Below, in pieces: positions 1-7,714 of a DNA stretch of 24,400 bases. The position numbers and the translations under genes were made by a program. Under the pieces are notes generated by a model. That model saw only the letters and a program-made list of their open reading frames with translations. It ran no database searches and was not told where the DNA came from. Numbering within the stretch: position 1 is the first letter of the stretch; each line of letters opens with the position of its first letter. The DNA comes from Candidatus Bipolaricaulota bacterium (GTDB lineage Bacteria; Bipolaricaulota; Bipolaricaulia; UBA7950; UBA9294), in NCBI GenBank assembly GCA_021163015.1, contig JAGGXO010000113.1:1-24400 (forward strand), read 5' to 3'.

Positions 1-2
1 AC

Positions 3-2705
3 ATCGAAAGCGTGTGGTGGGAGCTTGCCAAGATGTACAACGATGGGCTTCTGTACAAAGGGCACAAGATTTTGCCTTACTGCCCACGCTGCGGGACGGG
101 GCTCTCCTCGCACGAGGTCGCGCAGGGCTACCGCGCGGTGAAAGACCCATCCGTCTCGGTGCGGATGAGGATCGTCTCGGATGAGGATGCTCAGTACAAA
201 GTTGAGCTTAGTGGTGCTACGTCCCTCCTTGCCTGGACGACTACTCCGTGGACTCTGCCGGCGAACGTCGGCCTCGCCGTGGCTGAGGGAGCGACTTATA
301 TTGAGATTGAAAGGAATGATGAGCGGATCATCCTTGCTAAGGAGCTGCTCGAACGTGTCATCGACGGCGACTGCCTCATCGTGCGCGAGTTTTCCGGAGC
401 GGATCTTGTCGGTCTATCGTACGAGCCACCGTATCGCCTGATCGACGATGAACGTGCGTACCGCGTCCACGCTGCTTCCTTCGTCAACATGGAGGACGGA
501 ACGGGAATCGTGCATACAGCACCGGCCTTCGGTGAGGACGACTATCAACTAGGCCTGGAGAAGGATCTCCCGTTCTTTCAGCCGGTAGATCTTAGCGGTC
601 GATTCACCGAGGCTTTCCCTATGTGCGAGGGAATGTTCGTCAAACAAGCTGACGATAGGATCATCGATGACTTGAAGGAGCGAGGCGTTCTGTACCGGCT
701 TGCTCCCTACGAGCACGATTACCCCTTCTGCTGGCGCTGCGATACGCCGCTCCTCTACTACGCCCTCGATTCCTGGTTCGTGAAGACGACTGCGGTAAAG
801 GATCAGATGATCGCCAACAACGCGTCGATCAACTGGTATCCGTCACACGTTGGTACCGGGCGATTGGGTGACTTCCTCGCCAACCTTAAGGACTGGGCCC
901 TCTCCCGCGATCGCTACTGGGGGACGCCGCTGAACCTGTGGGTCTGCGATGAGTGCGGGGAGACGATCGCGATCGGCAGCCGCGAGGAGCTTGTTGAACA
1001 CGCGATCGACAAGGAGTTGGCGAAGCGCGTCGAGCTGCACCGTCCCTACATCGATAAGGTCGATCTGAAGTGCTCCAAGTGCGGAAAGGCGATGCACCGG
1101 GTGACTAACGTGATCGACGCCTGGTTCGACTCGGGCTCGATGCACACCGCGCAGTGGCACTACCCGTTTGATAACATTGAAGAGTTCGAGGAGTCATTCC
1201 CAGCTGATTTCATCTGCGAAGCGATGGATCAAACGCGAGGATGGTTCTACACTCTCCTTGCCACGAGCACAATTATCCACGGCCAGGCGCCGTATCGGAA
1301 TTGTGTTGTCACGGGCCTCGGGCTCGACGAGGACGGAGTCAAGATGAGCAAGAGCAAGGGAAACGTGATCGATCCATGGGACATGATCGATGTGTACGGT
1401 GCGGACGCGCTGCGCTGGTATTTGTACTCGTCGAGTGCACCCTGGAAGTCCAAGCGCCTCGGCGGGGATGTGGTGAAGGATGCACTGTATAAGTTCCTTG
1501 ACACGCTACGCAATACCTATGACTTCTTCGCCCTCTATGCCTCGATCGACGACTTCGATCCGCGGCGCGACGTCCTCGTCGAGGGCGATCTGACTGCGCT
1601 CGATCGTTGGATCTTCTCGCGTTTAACTAAGGTGACGAAGGAGGCTACTAATGCCCTTGACGGCTATGATGTCGTATCGGCCACAGCCGCGCTCGATGCC
1701 TTCTTGGATGATCTCTCCAATTGGTACGTGCGATCCTCACGGCGTCGTTTCTGGAGAGGAGGAATGGGGAGAGACAAGGTTGCAGCGTATGCCACGCTCT
1801 ATCGCGTCTTGATGGAGTTATCAAAGCTTCTGGCACCGTTCGTCCCGTTTGTAAGCGAGGGGATCTACCAGCGGCTGCGCACAGAGGATGATGTTGAAAG
1901 CGTACACCTCTGTCGTTACCCAGAATTCGATGCAGATGCCATGGACACAGATCTAGAAGGACAGATGGCCCTTGCCCGCAAGATCGTCTCGCTGGGGCAC
2001 CAGGCGCGCAATCAGGCGCAGGTGCGCGTACGCCAGCCGCTATCGCGGGTGATCGTCTCTGCTGGTGAGGATGCGCACCTTGATGCTGAGGTTGTGACGC
2101 TGATCGATACGGAGCTGAATGTGGAGAAGGTCGAACTGACGGCGGATCTGTCGAGCTACTTCGGCGAAGTTCCTACGCCCAACTTCCGTACTCTTGGTCC
2201 GCGCCTCGGCCCCCAGGCAAACGCCGCTGCGGAATGGATCAAGGCGCAAAGCGCTGAATCGATCCGCGAAGCGCTTGCGGGAGGAGCAGCTGCAGTTGAG
2301 ATCAGTGGGCGTACGATCGAAATCAAGGCAGACGATGTCACTTTCGAGGCGCAGTTGCCGAAGCAGTTTGTCCTTGTTGAAGAGGGAGAAACGAGGCTTC
2401 TTCTTGATACGCGAATCGATGATCGATTACGGGAGATGGGATGGGTGCGCGAGATCGCCCACCGTATTCAGGTCATGCGCAAGGATGCGGGGTTCGATGT
2501 GACGGACCGTATAGTCCTTTCCTACGAAGTGGGGGAATCTGGAGCTGGTGTGATGAAGAGGAATCGTGACGAAATAGCCTCCGAGGTGCTGGCAACTGCA
2601 GTAGAGGATAAGATCAAAGGGGAACAGGAGATAGTGCAGGAATTCGATGTTGATGGGGCGATACTCAAGGTTGGCCTGCGACGTTTCGATACGAAGGAGG
2701 GTTAA
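3..2705 (+). CDS. ileS: Isoleucyl-tRNA synthetase, 5'-truncated by the window edge
   Basis: This enzyme charges tRNA-Ile with isoleucine in the cytoplasm. The reading frame is open from base 3 to the TAA at 2703-2705, so the N-terminus, including the HIGH-type ATP motif, lies upstream of the window; the GTG at base 12 is an internal Val codon. About 900 residues are visible. The editing domain shows TTTPWTLPANVG (bases 243-278) and GTGIVHTAPAFGEDDY. Cysteine pairs of zinc-knuckle type occur as CPRCG, CWRC, CDEC and CSKC. The catalytic KMSKSKGN loop is at 1341-1364, followed by the helical anticodon-binding domain (LDRWIFSRL, NWYVRSSRRRFW). The long C-terminal part beyond the anticodon domain, without a terminal zinc finger, resembles the eukaryote-like IleRS2 type; that subtype call is inference. 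purA starts one base after the stop, so the two are probably one transcript. Confidence 0.96.
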   Translation: MESVWWELAKMYNDGLLYKGHKILPYCPRCGTGLSSHEVAQGYRAVKDPSVSVRMRIVSDEDAQYKVELSGATSLLAWTTTPWTLPANVGLAVAEGATYIEIERNDERIILAKELLERVIDGDCLIVREFSGADLVGLSYEPPYRLIDDERAYRVHAASFVNMEDGTGIVHTAPAFGEDDYQLGLEKDLPFFQPVDLSGRFTEAFPMCEGMFVKQADDRIIDDLKERGVLYRLAPYEHDYPFCWRCDTPLLYYALDSWFVKTTAVKDQMIANNASINWYPSHVGTGRLGDFLANLKDWALSRDRYWGTPLNLWVCDECGETIAIGSREELVEHAIDKELAKRVELHRPYIDKVDLKCSKCGKAMHRVTNVIDAWFDSGSMHTAQWHYPFDNIEEFEESFPADFICEAMDQTRGWFYTLLATSTIIHGQAPYRNCVVTGLGLDEDGVKMSKSKGNVIDPWDMIDVYGADALRWYLYSSSAPWKSKRLGGDVVKDALYKFLDTLRNTYDFFALYASIDDFDPRRDVLVEGDLTALDRWIFSRLTKVTKEATNALDGYDVVSATAALDAFLDDLSNWYVRSSRRRFWRGGMGRDKVAAYATLYRVLMELSKLLAPFVPFVSEGIYQRLRTEDDVESVHLCRYPEFDADAMDTDLEGQMALARKIVSLGHQARNQAQVRVRQPLSRVIVSAGEDAHLDAEVVTLIDTELNVEKVELTADLSSYFGEVPTPNFRTLGPRLGPQANAAAEWIKAQSAESIREALAGGAAAVEISGRTIEIKADDVTFEAQLPKQFVLVEEGETRLLLDTRIDDRLREMGWVREIAHRIQVMRKDAGFDVTDRIVLSYEVGESGAGVMKRNRDEIASEVLATAVEDKIKGEQEIVQEFDVDGAILKVGLRRFDTKEG

Positions 2706-2706
2706 G

Positions 2707-3981
2707 ATGGCTACAGCAGTCTTGGGGATGCAATGGGGTGATGAAGGCAAAGGGAAGATCACCCACCTCCTCGCGAGGGAAGCGAAGATGGTCGTGCGCT
2801 TCAACGGCGGGCCGAACGCCGGGCACACGGTGATCGACCGTGGGGTGAAGTTCGGCACGCATCAGATCCCCGCTGGTGCCTTCTACCCGGGGGTGATGTC
2901 GGTCTTGGCAGGCGGGATGGTGATCGACCTTGCAGTGCTGCGTGACGAGTACTCCACGATCGTAAAGCACCTAGGCGGGGAACCTGAGCTGCTCATTGCA
3001 GATAACGCGCACCTGATCATGCCGTATCACCGCCTTCTTGAGGATCTGGAGGGGAGCGGGAAGACAATCGGAACGACGAGGCGGGGTATCGGCCCTGCCT
3101 ATCGTGATCGTGCGGCCCGCATCGGGATTCGTGCTATTGACCTCCTGAATAGATCGCGCTTGGAGAAGAAGCTGAGCGCGCGCTTGGCTCTTCTGCGGCG
3201 CGCTTGGCCGCAGGCTGAATCGATTATGGCTCTTTCAGCGGCTGACATTGCCGATGAGCTTCTCAGCTTCGCCCAGCCGTTTCTGCCGCTCATCGGAGAT
3301 GCTTCAATGGCGATTGAGCAGGCAATGGCGAGTGGCGATGAGGTCCTTTTTGAAGGAGCGCAGGGAGCTCTTCTCGACGTCGACTACGGCACGTATCCGT
3401 ATGTTACCTCGTCTTCCACCGTCTACGCAGGCTTGCCGCACGCGATCGGGATCGGCAACCTGAGTGTGGGGAATCGACTAGGAGTGACTAAGGCCTACAC
3501 GACACGTGTGGGGGAAGGCCCGTTTCCAACTGAGCTTGTTGGTGAGGATGGAAGCTGGCTGCAGAGAGCGGGCTCGGAGTTCGGTGTGACCACGGGGAGA
3601 CCACGTCGTTGTGGCTGGCTCGACGTAGTCGCATTACGACACGCGACGCGACTGAACGCCCCTACCGGACTCGCCATTACTAAGCTAGACATCCTCACTG
3701 GCCTTCAAGAGATCAAGGTTTGTCGGGCCTACAGGCTGCGGGGCCGCGAGATAACGACTTTCCCCACATCGGTTGAAGATCTAGCCCTGTGCGAACCGGT
3801 CTACGAGACTCTCCATGGATGGGAAGACGACATCAGTAATTTGCGAGAATATGCTGATCTACCAGTCGCAGCGCGAGAGTATCTCAATATGCTTTCGAAT
3901 GCTCTCGATGTACCGATCGCCCTTGTTTCCGTTGGCCCGTCGCCTGAGAAGACGATCATGACCGGTTTTGACAGGGGTTAG
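2707..3981 (+). CDS. purA: Adenylosuccinate synthetase
   Basis: This enzyme makes adenylosuccinate from IMP, aspartate and GTP, the first committed step from IMP to AMP. The protein has 424 residues, normal for the family. Family signatures are all present: WGDEGKGK at residues 9-16 (GTP loop and catalytic Asp), FNGGPNAGHT, the IMP-loop segment IGTTRRGIGPAYRDR, EGAQGALLDVDYGTYPYVTSS, TRVGEGPFPTEL, GVTTGRPRRCGW and the guanine-binding TKLDILTG. The ATG at 2707 is preceded by AAGGAGG (2694-2700) with a 6-base spacer, and starting here gives the canonical MATAVLGMQWGDEG N-terminus; an open frame continues 20 codons further upstream into ileS but is not needed. The last codons overlap the -35 box of the rplM promoter. 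Confidence 0.97.
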   Translation: MATAVLGMQWGDEGKGKITHLLAREAKMVVRFNGGPNAGHTVIDRGVKFGTHQIPAGAFYPGVMSVLAGGMVIDLAVLRDEYSTIVKHLGGEPELLIADNAHLIMPYHRLLEDLEGSGKTIGTTRRGIGPAYRDRAARIGIRAIDLLNRSRLEKKLSARLALLRRAWPQAESIMALSAADIADELLSFAQPFLPLIGDASMAIEQAMASGDEVLFEGAQGALLDVDYGTYPYVTSSSTVYAGLPHAIGIGNLSVGNRLGVTKAYTTRVGEGPFPTELVGEDGSWLQRAGSEFGVTTGRPRRCGWLDVVALRHATRLNAPTGLAITKLDILTGLQEIKVCRAYRLRGREITTFPTSVEDLALCEPVYETLHGWEDDISNLREYADLPVAAREYLNMLSNALDVPIALVSVGPSPEKTIMTGFDRG

Positions 3982-3996
3982 CGGGGCGGATATAAT
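3968..3996 (+). promoter_or_regulatory. Consensus sigma70 promoter for rplM
   Basis: TTGACA at 3968-3973 and TATAAT at 3991-3996 are separated by exactly 17 bases, a perfect match to both consensus hexamers with optimal spacing. The -35 lies inside the last codons of purA. Transcription would start near 4003, giving a leader of about 30 bases to the rplM start codon. Confidence 0.85.
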
Positions 3997-4017
3997 CAGC
4001 TTCTCAACTGGGAATTC

Positions 4018-4023
4018 AAGGAG
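4018..4023 (+). promoter_or_regulatory. Ribosome binding site that decides the rplM start
   Basis: AAGGAG ends 2 bases before the ATG at 4026, too close, but 8 bases before the ATG at 4032. This favours 4032 as the real start and gives an N-terminus (MQRTFVAKNEE) that matches the usual L13 beginning. Confidence 0.7.
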
Positions 4024-4031
4024 TAATGATC

Positions 4032-4475
4032 ATGCAACGCACGTTTGTGGCGAAGAACGAGGAAATAGGGAAGAGCTGGAATAGGGATTGGTACGTAGTC
4101 AATGCCGATGGCAAGCCTTTAGGTCGGCTGGCAAGCGAGATTGCGACTGTTCTGCAGGGGAAACACAAACCGATCTACACTCCGCATGTCGATACGGGCG
4201 ACTATGTTGTGGTGATCAATGCCGAGAAAGTTGGTTTGAGTGGAAGCAAGTGGGACCAGAAGCTTTTTCAGCGTCATTCGGGGTATATTGGTGGATTGAA
4301 GGAGATGACATACCGCAAGCTGGTTGAGCGGCGCCCGACAGTCCCTGTACGTGAGGCTGTGCGGCGTATGCTCCCCAAGAACATACTGGGCCGGCGCATG
4401 CTCCGCAAGCTGAAGGTATATGCTGGGCCGGTGCATCCGCATGCGGCTCAGACCCCGAAGGATCTTTCGTTCTAG
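4032..4475 (+). CDS. rplM: 50S ribosomal protein L13
   Basis: L13 is an early-assembling protein of the large ribosomal subunit that binds 23S rRNA. The 147-residue product shows the family signatures: WYVVNADGKPLGRLASEIA, the LQGKHKPIYTPHVDTGDYVVVINAEK block, and the C-terminal block with VREAVRRMLPKN, LGRRMLRKLKVYAGPVHPHAAQ. I chose the second in-frame ATG (4032) over the one at 4026 because of ribosome binding site spacing. The gene has its own consensus promoter inside purA. In most bacteria rpsI (S9) follows directly in the same operon; here no S9 frame follows and a hairpin with a T-rich tail lies just downstream, so rplM appears to be transcribed alone or as the end of the ileS-purA transcript. 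Confidence 0.96.
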   Translation: MQRTFVAKNEEIGKSWNRDWYVVNADGKPLGRLASEIATVLQGKHKPIYTPHVDTGDYVVVINAEKVGLSGSKWDQKLFQRHSGYIGGLKEMTYRKLVERRPTVPVREAVRRMLPKNILGRRMLRKLKVYAGPVHPHAAQTPKDLSF

Positions 4476-4489
4476 CAGTTTGCCCTTTT

Positions 4490-4557
4490 CAGCCATCAGC
4501 CTTCGGAACAGGTTAAGACGCGATTTGTTTCGAGCGTTGATGGCTGTTTTCCTTTTG
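4490..4557 (+). terminator. Possible intrinsic terminator after rplM
   Basis: CAGCCATCA at 4490-4498 pairs perfectly with TGATGGCTG at 4538-4546, and the stem can extend by two more pairs. It is followed directly by TTTTCCTTTTG. The roughly 35-base loop is longer than in typical terminators, so this is a candidate only. Confidence 0.45.
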
Positions 4558-4586
4558 CAAGATCTTCGCGTTGGTCACGGCGGACA

Positions 4587-4610
4587 TTTGTCTATAGCCC
4601 CCTAGACAAA
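4587..4610. repeat. Perfect 8-bp inverted repeat, possible operator
   Basis: TTTGTCTA (4587-4594) and TAGACAAA (4603-4610) form a perfect inverted repeat around an 8-base centre. There is no T-run after it, so an operator for the downstream exported-protein gene is as likely as an RNA role. No convincing promoter was found to anchor it. Confidence 0.35.
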
Positions 4611-4613
4611 GCC

Positions 4614-4645
4614 GGGTGTGACTTTCGACACCCTTCCTTTCTCCC
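4614..4645 (+). terminator. Weak terminator-like hairpin
   Basis: GGGTGT (4614-4619) pairs with ACACCC (4628-4633) around an 8-base loop, followed by a pyrimidine stretch (TTCCTTTCTCCC). It could be a second stop for rplM transcripts or a leader element of the next gene. Confidence 0.3.
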
Positions 4646-4710
4646 AACTACCCATCTCGGCTAGACTCCGAGCAACGAAACATGCATGCAAACGGGTGGT
4701 GGGACGAATT

Positions 4711-5340
4711 ATGCTAAGTAGATCACGCAGCACGTTGCACGGGGTTATCATCTTCCTGGCTGTGATGACAGCAGTCTTCCCTGTCTTCGGCCAGAGGGAG
4801 AAGATCGGGGTGTTCGTGCAGGCGGCGGTCCCAGTTCCGGCAGCACAGCTTGATATCCTAAAGAGCTATGCCAGTCAGCACTGTGCGATCATCACCGGGT
4901 GCGGAGTCGCCTCTACTGGGGAGTTGATGTACGCACAACGGTTGACGAACACCTACATTGGGAATAGCGTTCCCCTTGCTGGGATGCGGAAGCTGGCGCA
5001 GGCGATTGATGCGGACCATTTGGTTGTGTTCCGCATAGTGCGCTGGGAGAGCGCAATCTCTTTCCGCCCAGAACGTTCGCTGCTCTTTCTTGGGGCTAGC
5101 TCCTTCTTTGGTGATTCGATGAAGTTGCTCACGAGCCCCCTTGGGCTCCTACTGGGGTTGGATAAGGCGGCAACAGTGAGCGTCTTTGTCACGGTGTTTA
5201 GCCCTTCCGGTGACATCGAGTTCACGACGACAGTGACAACAGAAGATAAGCCTCTGCTCTCACTGCTGACGGCAGATCCGACAGAGGCCGCAAAACAGGC
5301 GATCGATGAAGCACTGTATCAATTGGCGGTCTCGCTGTGA
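4711..5340 (+). CDS. Exported protein of unknown function
   Basis: I do not recognise this 209-residue protein. The ATG at 4711 is preceded by a G-rich GGTGGTGGG stretch (weak ribosome binding site) and begins a clear signal peptide: basic MLSRSRS, a hydrophobic core IIFLAVMTAVFPVF, and a likely cleavage after FG near residue 27. An upstream GTG at 4618 in the same frame would add 31 residues in front of the signal peptide and is unlikely. The mature part alternates short hydrophobic strands with helices (DILKSYASQHCA, MRKLAQAIDADHLVVFRI, EAAKQAIDEALYQLAV). That pattern loosely recalls CsgG/TolB N-terminal-like lipoproteins of the cell envelope, but there is no lipobox, and this is only a fold guess. 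It lies 119 bases before the secreted PKD cluster on the same strand. Confidence 0.7.
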   Translation: MLSRSRSTLHGVIIFLAVMTAVFPVFGQREKIGVFVQAAVPVPAAQLDILKSYASQHCAIITGCGVASTGELMYAQRLTNTYIGNSVPLAGMRKLAQAIDADHLVVFRIVRWESAISFRPERSLLFLGASSFFGDSMKLLTSPLGLLLGLDKAATVSVFVTVFSPSGDIEFTTTVTTEDKPLLSLLTADPTEAAKQAIDEALYQLAVSL

Positions 5341-5459
5341 ACAAGAGCGAGCAGGGGAGGGTAACTCATGTTACAGACTTTCAAGGAAGGTGATTGGTAG
5401 AATGATAGTCGCGTATTTTTGCAGACTGAACAAAAAAGATGAGCACAAAGGAGGTAGCA

Positions 5460-7685
5460 ATGAAGGTGTATAAGGTCAGCCTTTATGGCCTTTTCCTCCT
5501 CTTGGTACTCGGCACCCTCCTCTTTTCGGCGAGTGTACTTGCCCAGGAGTCGGGGTACTACACGGTGAGCCAAGGGGACCAGCAGGTGCAGATAACGCCG
5601 CTTGCTGGTGCGGCTGCTGCTAGCGATTTCTACAATCTTACTGACAGCCAGTCGAACACGGGCCTAGAAGAAACGAACACAGCGGTGCTGTTCCTATACC
5701 GCAATACAACGACCGGTGAGCTATCACTGTTCGTCCTTCTGAGCGGTACGGGAGGAACAGCGGGCTCAACTACGCTGACCCTCTCTGGGATACCGGCTGG
5801 AGCTGGTTTCGCAGTTCAGGACGATGGCACGATGGACTTCCGTGAGGTGTGGGAGCTTACGCCACCCACAGGAAAGGTCTCTTGGACATGGGACGATGGG
5901 AAAGCTGACGGAATGGTACTGGGCCCTCTCGGTACCGAATTCGAGCTCAACGCAATGCCGCTCTTCACTTCAGGAATCACGGCGGTGAAATTCTTGACAG
6001 GATCCCTAACCACGCCGCAACAGGTGGATCTCAACCTGATCGACCCGATCATTATCAAGGGCACGCCGAACGAGCCACCGCAGGTGTCCTTCACCACTTC
6101 GCCGGCTAAGCCGCATATCAACGAACCGATCACGTTCGATGCCAGTGCCGCGTTCGATCCAGATGGATCGATCTCTGAGTACGCATGGGATTTCGATGGT
6201 GATGGGATCTTTGACCTGACTACAGCCGACCCTGTAGTCACTCACAGCTACATGGTAGCTGGGATGAAGAGCGTTACGTTGCGGGCGAAGGATTCGGATG
6301 GAGCGACACAGCGGTCAACCATATCGGTTGACGTCTCGGATCTTGCTGTAAAGGTAATGCGGACCATCTCCACGGTTGCTGCGCTTCCCGGAAGTACATT
6401 TAAGGTGGTAGTGCGCATAGAGCCGGAGATGGATCTTGCCGGTGTTGGTCTAGAAGAGAAGCTTCCTGTTGGCTGGAAGATCAAGCCACTGGAGAATGCC
6501 GGCGCTGCCTTCAAGCGAGCGGCCGTGCAGTGGGTGTTTATCGACAAGATCAAGGCGGGAACGACCAAGGTCATCTCCTATGAAGTAACGGTCCCAGATA
6601 GCAGCCAACTGGTCGCAACGACACTTCCTGTTTGCTTCGATATTACAGGCATATTCCAAGTGCGCACCCCGGCGCTGGAGCTTCCTGTTGATGGCGACAC
6701 AACGGTCGAGATTACCGACGCTCTGCCGCTGAAGACGGCCATTGCACACCTCGTTCCACGCATTGGTGAAGATAGTGATGACACGATAGATCTGCGCCTG
6801 TCTCAGAAGATCGCGCCGAACCAGCTTAACCGAGCGCTTGAGATGTGGCAGAATGACGAATACGTTCCGTGGACGCAGGGTGCGACAATCGACCTAGAGG
6901 CAATGAAGGAGATCTCTGCGTACGCCTACACGTGCACGCCAGTCGATCTCGACCTTCCTGATGTTCCAGAAGCGAACATCAACGCCGTGCGTACTATTGC
7001 TACGCCTGTGCCGTGTAACAACATTCTCCTAAACTACATTGGTAGTGACGGGAACCCCGCTGGTAACACGTTCACCGTTAAGGTGGAAATCAGCGCCGAT
7101 CAGGACATGTATGGTGTCGGTCTGGCTGAGGATCTGCCGACCGGATGGAAGGTAACCCCGATTGAGAACGATGGCTTCATCTATAAGCGTTCTCAAGTGG
7201 AGTGGGTCTTCCCGAGCAAGATTCCGACTGGAACGATGAAGATCATCATCTACCAGGTTGAGGTCCCACAGACACAGGCGATTGAGACGAGCGCTGGCGA
7301 CCCCTGCTATGTGAGCAGCGATGACATCCAGGGGATAGTCGATTCTGCTTTGCCTTGCCAGGATACGCAGGTGACGGGAGACAGTACGGTTGTAATCAGT
7401 GACTCGATCCCAGTTATCGTCGCTATCTCGCGATGGGATGTGGAGAACGATACGATCGATATCAACCTCTCCGATAAGATCTCCTTCCAACAGGTGCAGC
7501 GAGCGATCGCATTCTGGTTGGAGGATGAGATCGTCCCGCGCACTGGTGGACAGACGGTCGCATACGAGACACTGAAGACGATCATCGCCTACTGGCTGAC
7601 GAACACGAATATCTGTGATCCGCTGCCCGGTGGAGTGCAGGGAGCCTGCGATGGCAGCACTGCCTGCCTACCGTGCGGCAAGTAG
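5460..7685 (+). CDS. Secreted PKD-domain protein with duplicated A-B modules
   Basis: The protein has 741 residues. The ATG at 5460 sits 4-5 bases after AAAGGAGGT and starts a signal peptide with likely cleavage after VLA (residue 28); an ATG at 5439 lies before the ribosome binding site. Order of parts: an N-terminal beta-rich region (about 30-200) with a TLTLSGIPAG segment; one PKD domain (about 205-293) containing AWDFDGDGIFDL; module A copy 1 (about 295-419); module B copy 1 (about 424-493); module A copy 2 (about 508-650); module B copy 2 (about 652-718); and a Cys-rich tail (CDPLPGG, ACDGSTACLPCGK). Module A carries GVGLEEKLPVGWK, FKR, WVF and GTTKVISYEV signatures; module B carries ISRWD, KISFQQVQRAIAFWL and IIAYWLTNT. 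It likely acts outside the cell or on its surface; no enzymatic motif is visible. First of three related genes. Confidence 0.88.
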   Translation: MKVYKVSLYGLFLLLVLGTLLFSASVLAQESGYYTVSQGDQQVQITPLAGAAAASDFYNLTDSQSNTGLEETNTAVLFLYRNTTTGELSLFVLLSGTGGTAGSTTLTLSGIPAGAGFAVQDDGTMDFREVWELTPPTGKVSWTWDDGKADGMVLGPLGTEFELNAMPLFTSGITAVKFLTGSLTTPQQVDLNLIDPIIIKGTPNEPPQVSFTTSPAKPHINEPITFDASAAFDPDGSISEYAWDFDGDGIFDLTTADPVVTHSYMVAGMKSVTLRAKDSDGATQRSTISVDVSDLAVKVMRTISTVAALPGSTFKVVVRIEPEMDLAGVGLEEKLPVGWKIKPLENAGAAFKRAAVQWVFIDKIKAGTTKVISYEVTVPDSSQLVATTLPVCFDITGIFQVRTPALELPVDGDTTVEITDALPLKTAIAHLVPRIGEDSDDTIDLRLSQKIAPNQLNRALEMWQNDEYVPWTQGATIDLEAMKEISAYAYTCTPVDLDLPDVPEANINAVRTIATPVPCNNILLNYIGSDGNPAGNTFTVKVEISADQDMYGVGLAEDLPTGWKVTPIENDGFIYKRSQVEWVFPSKIPTGTMKIIIYQVEVPQTQAIETSAGDPCYVSSDDIQGIVDSALPCQDTQVTGDSTVVISDSIPVIVAISRWDVENDTIDINLSDKISFQQVQRAIAFWLEDEIVPRTGGQTVAYETLKTIIAYWLTNTNICDPLPGGVQGACDGSTACLPCGK
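6729..6938 (+). repeat. Module B, copy 1 (degenerate dockerin-like helical pair)
   Basis: This encodes a stretch with DDTIDLRLSQKIA, a first helix NQLNRALEMW and a second helix EAMKEISAYAYT. It is the most diverged copy: the ISRWD start and the YWLT ending are lost. Confidence 0.6.
7413..7613 (+). repeat. Module B, copy 2
   Basis: This encodes VAISRWD, DTIDINLSDKISFQQVQ, AIAFWLEDEIVP, then TLKTIIAYWLTNT and CDPLP. It shares a 16-base DNA word, tatctcgcgatgggat (7424-7439), with the copy in the next gene (9655-9670). Confidence 0.7.
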
Positions 7686-7714
7686 TTTCGTTCAAGCTAA
7701 GGAGATGATTGCAA

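Noticed and set aside
2427..2858. Minus-strand open frame of 143 codons over the ileS-purA junction
   Set aside because: It is antisense to two well-supported enzymes and has no recognisable domain.
4026..4031. First ATG as the rplM start
   Set aside because: The ribosome binding site ends only 2 bases away; the next ATG, 6 bases on, has an 8-base spacer and a standard L13 N-terminus.
4420..4605. Plus-strand open frame of 61 codons overlapping the end of rplM
   Set aside because: It overlaps rplM out of frame, runs through two inverted repeats and has no S9-like or other recognisable sequence.
4618..4710. Upstream GTG start for the exported protein
   Set aside because: It would place 31 extra residues before a clean signal peptide and begin inside a hairpin; the ATG at 4711 is better.
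5341..5459. Promoter for the secreted PKD cluster
   Set aside because: TAGAAT at 5398-5403 looks like a -10, but no -35 stands at 16-18 bases; TTACAG is 21 bases away. The cluster may be read from upstream or use another sigma factor.
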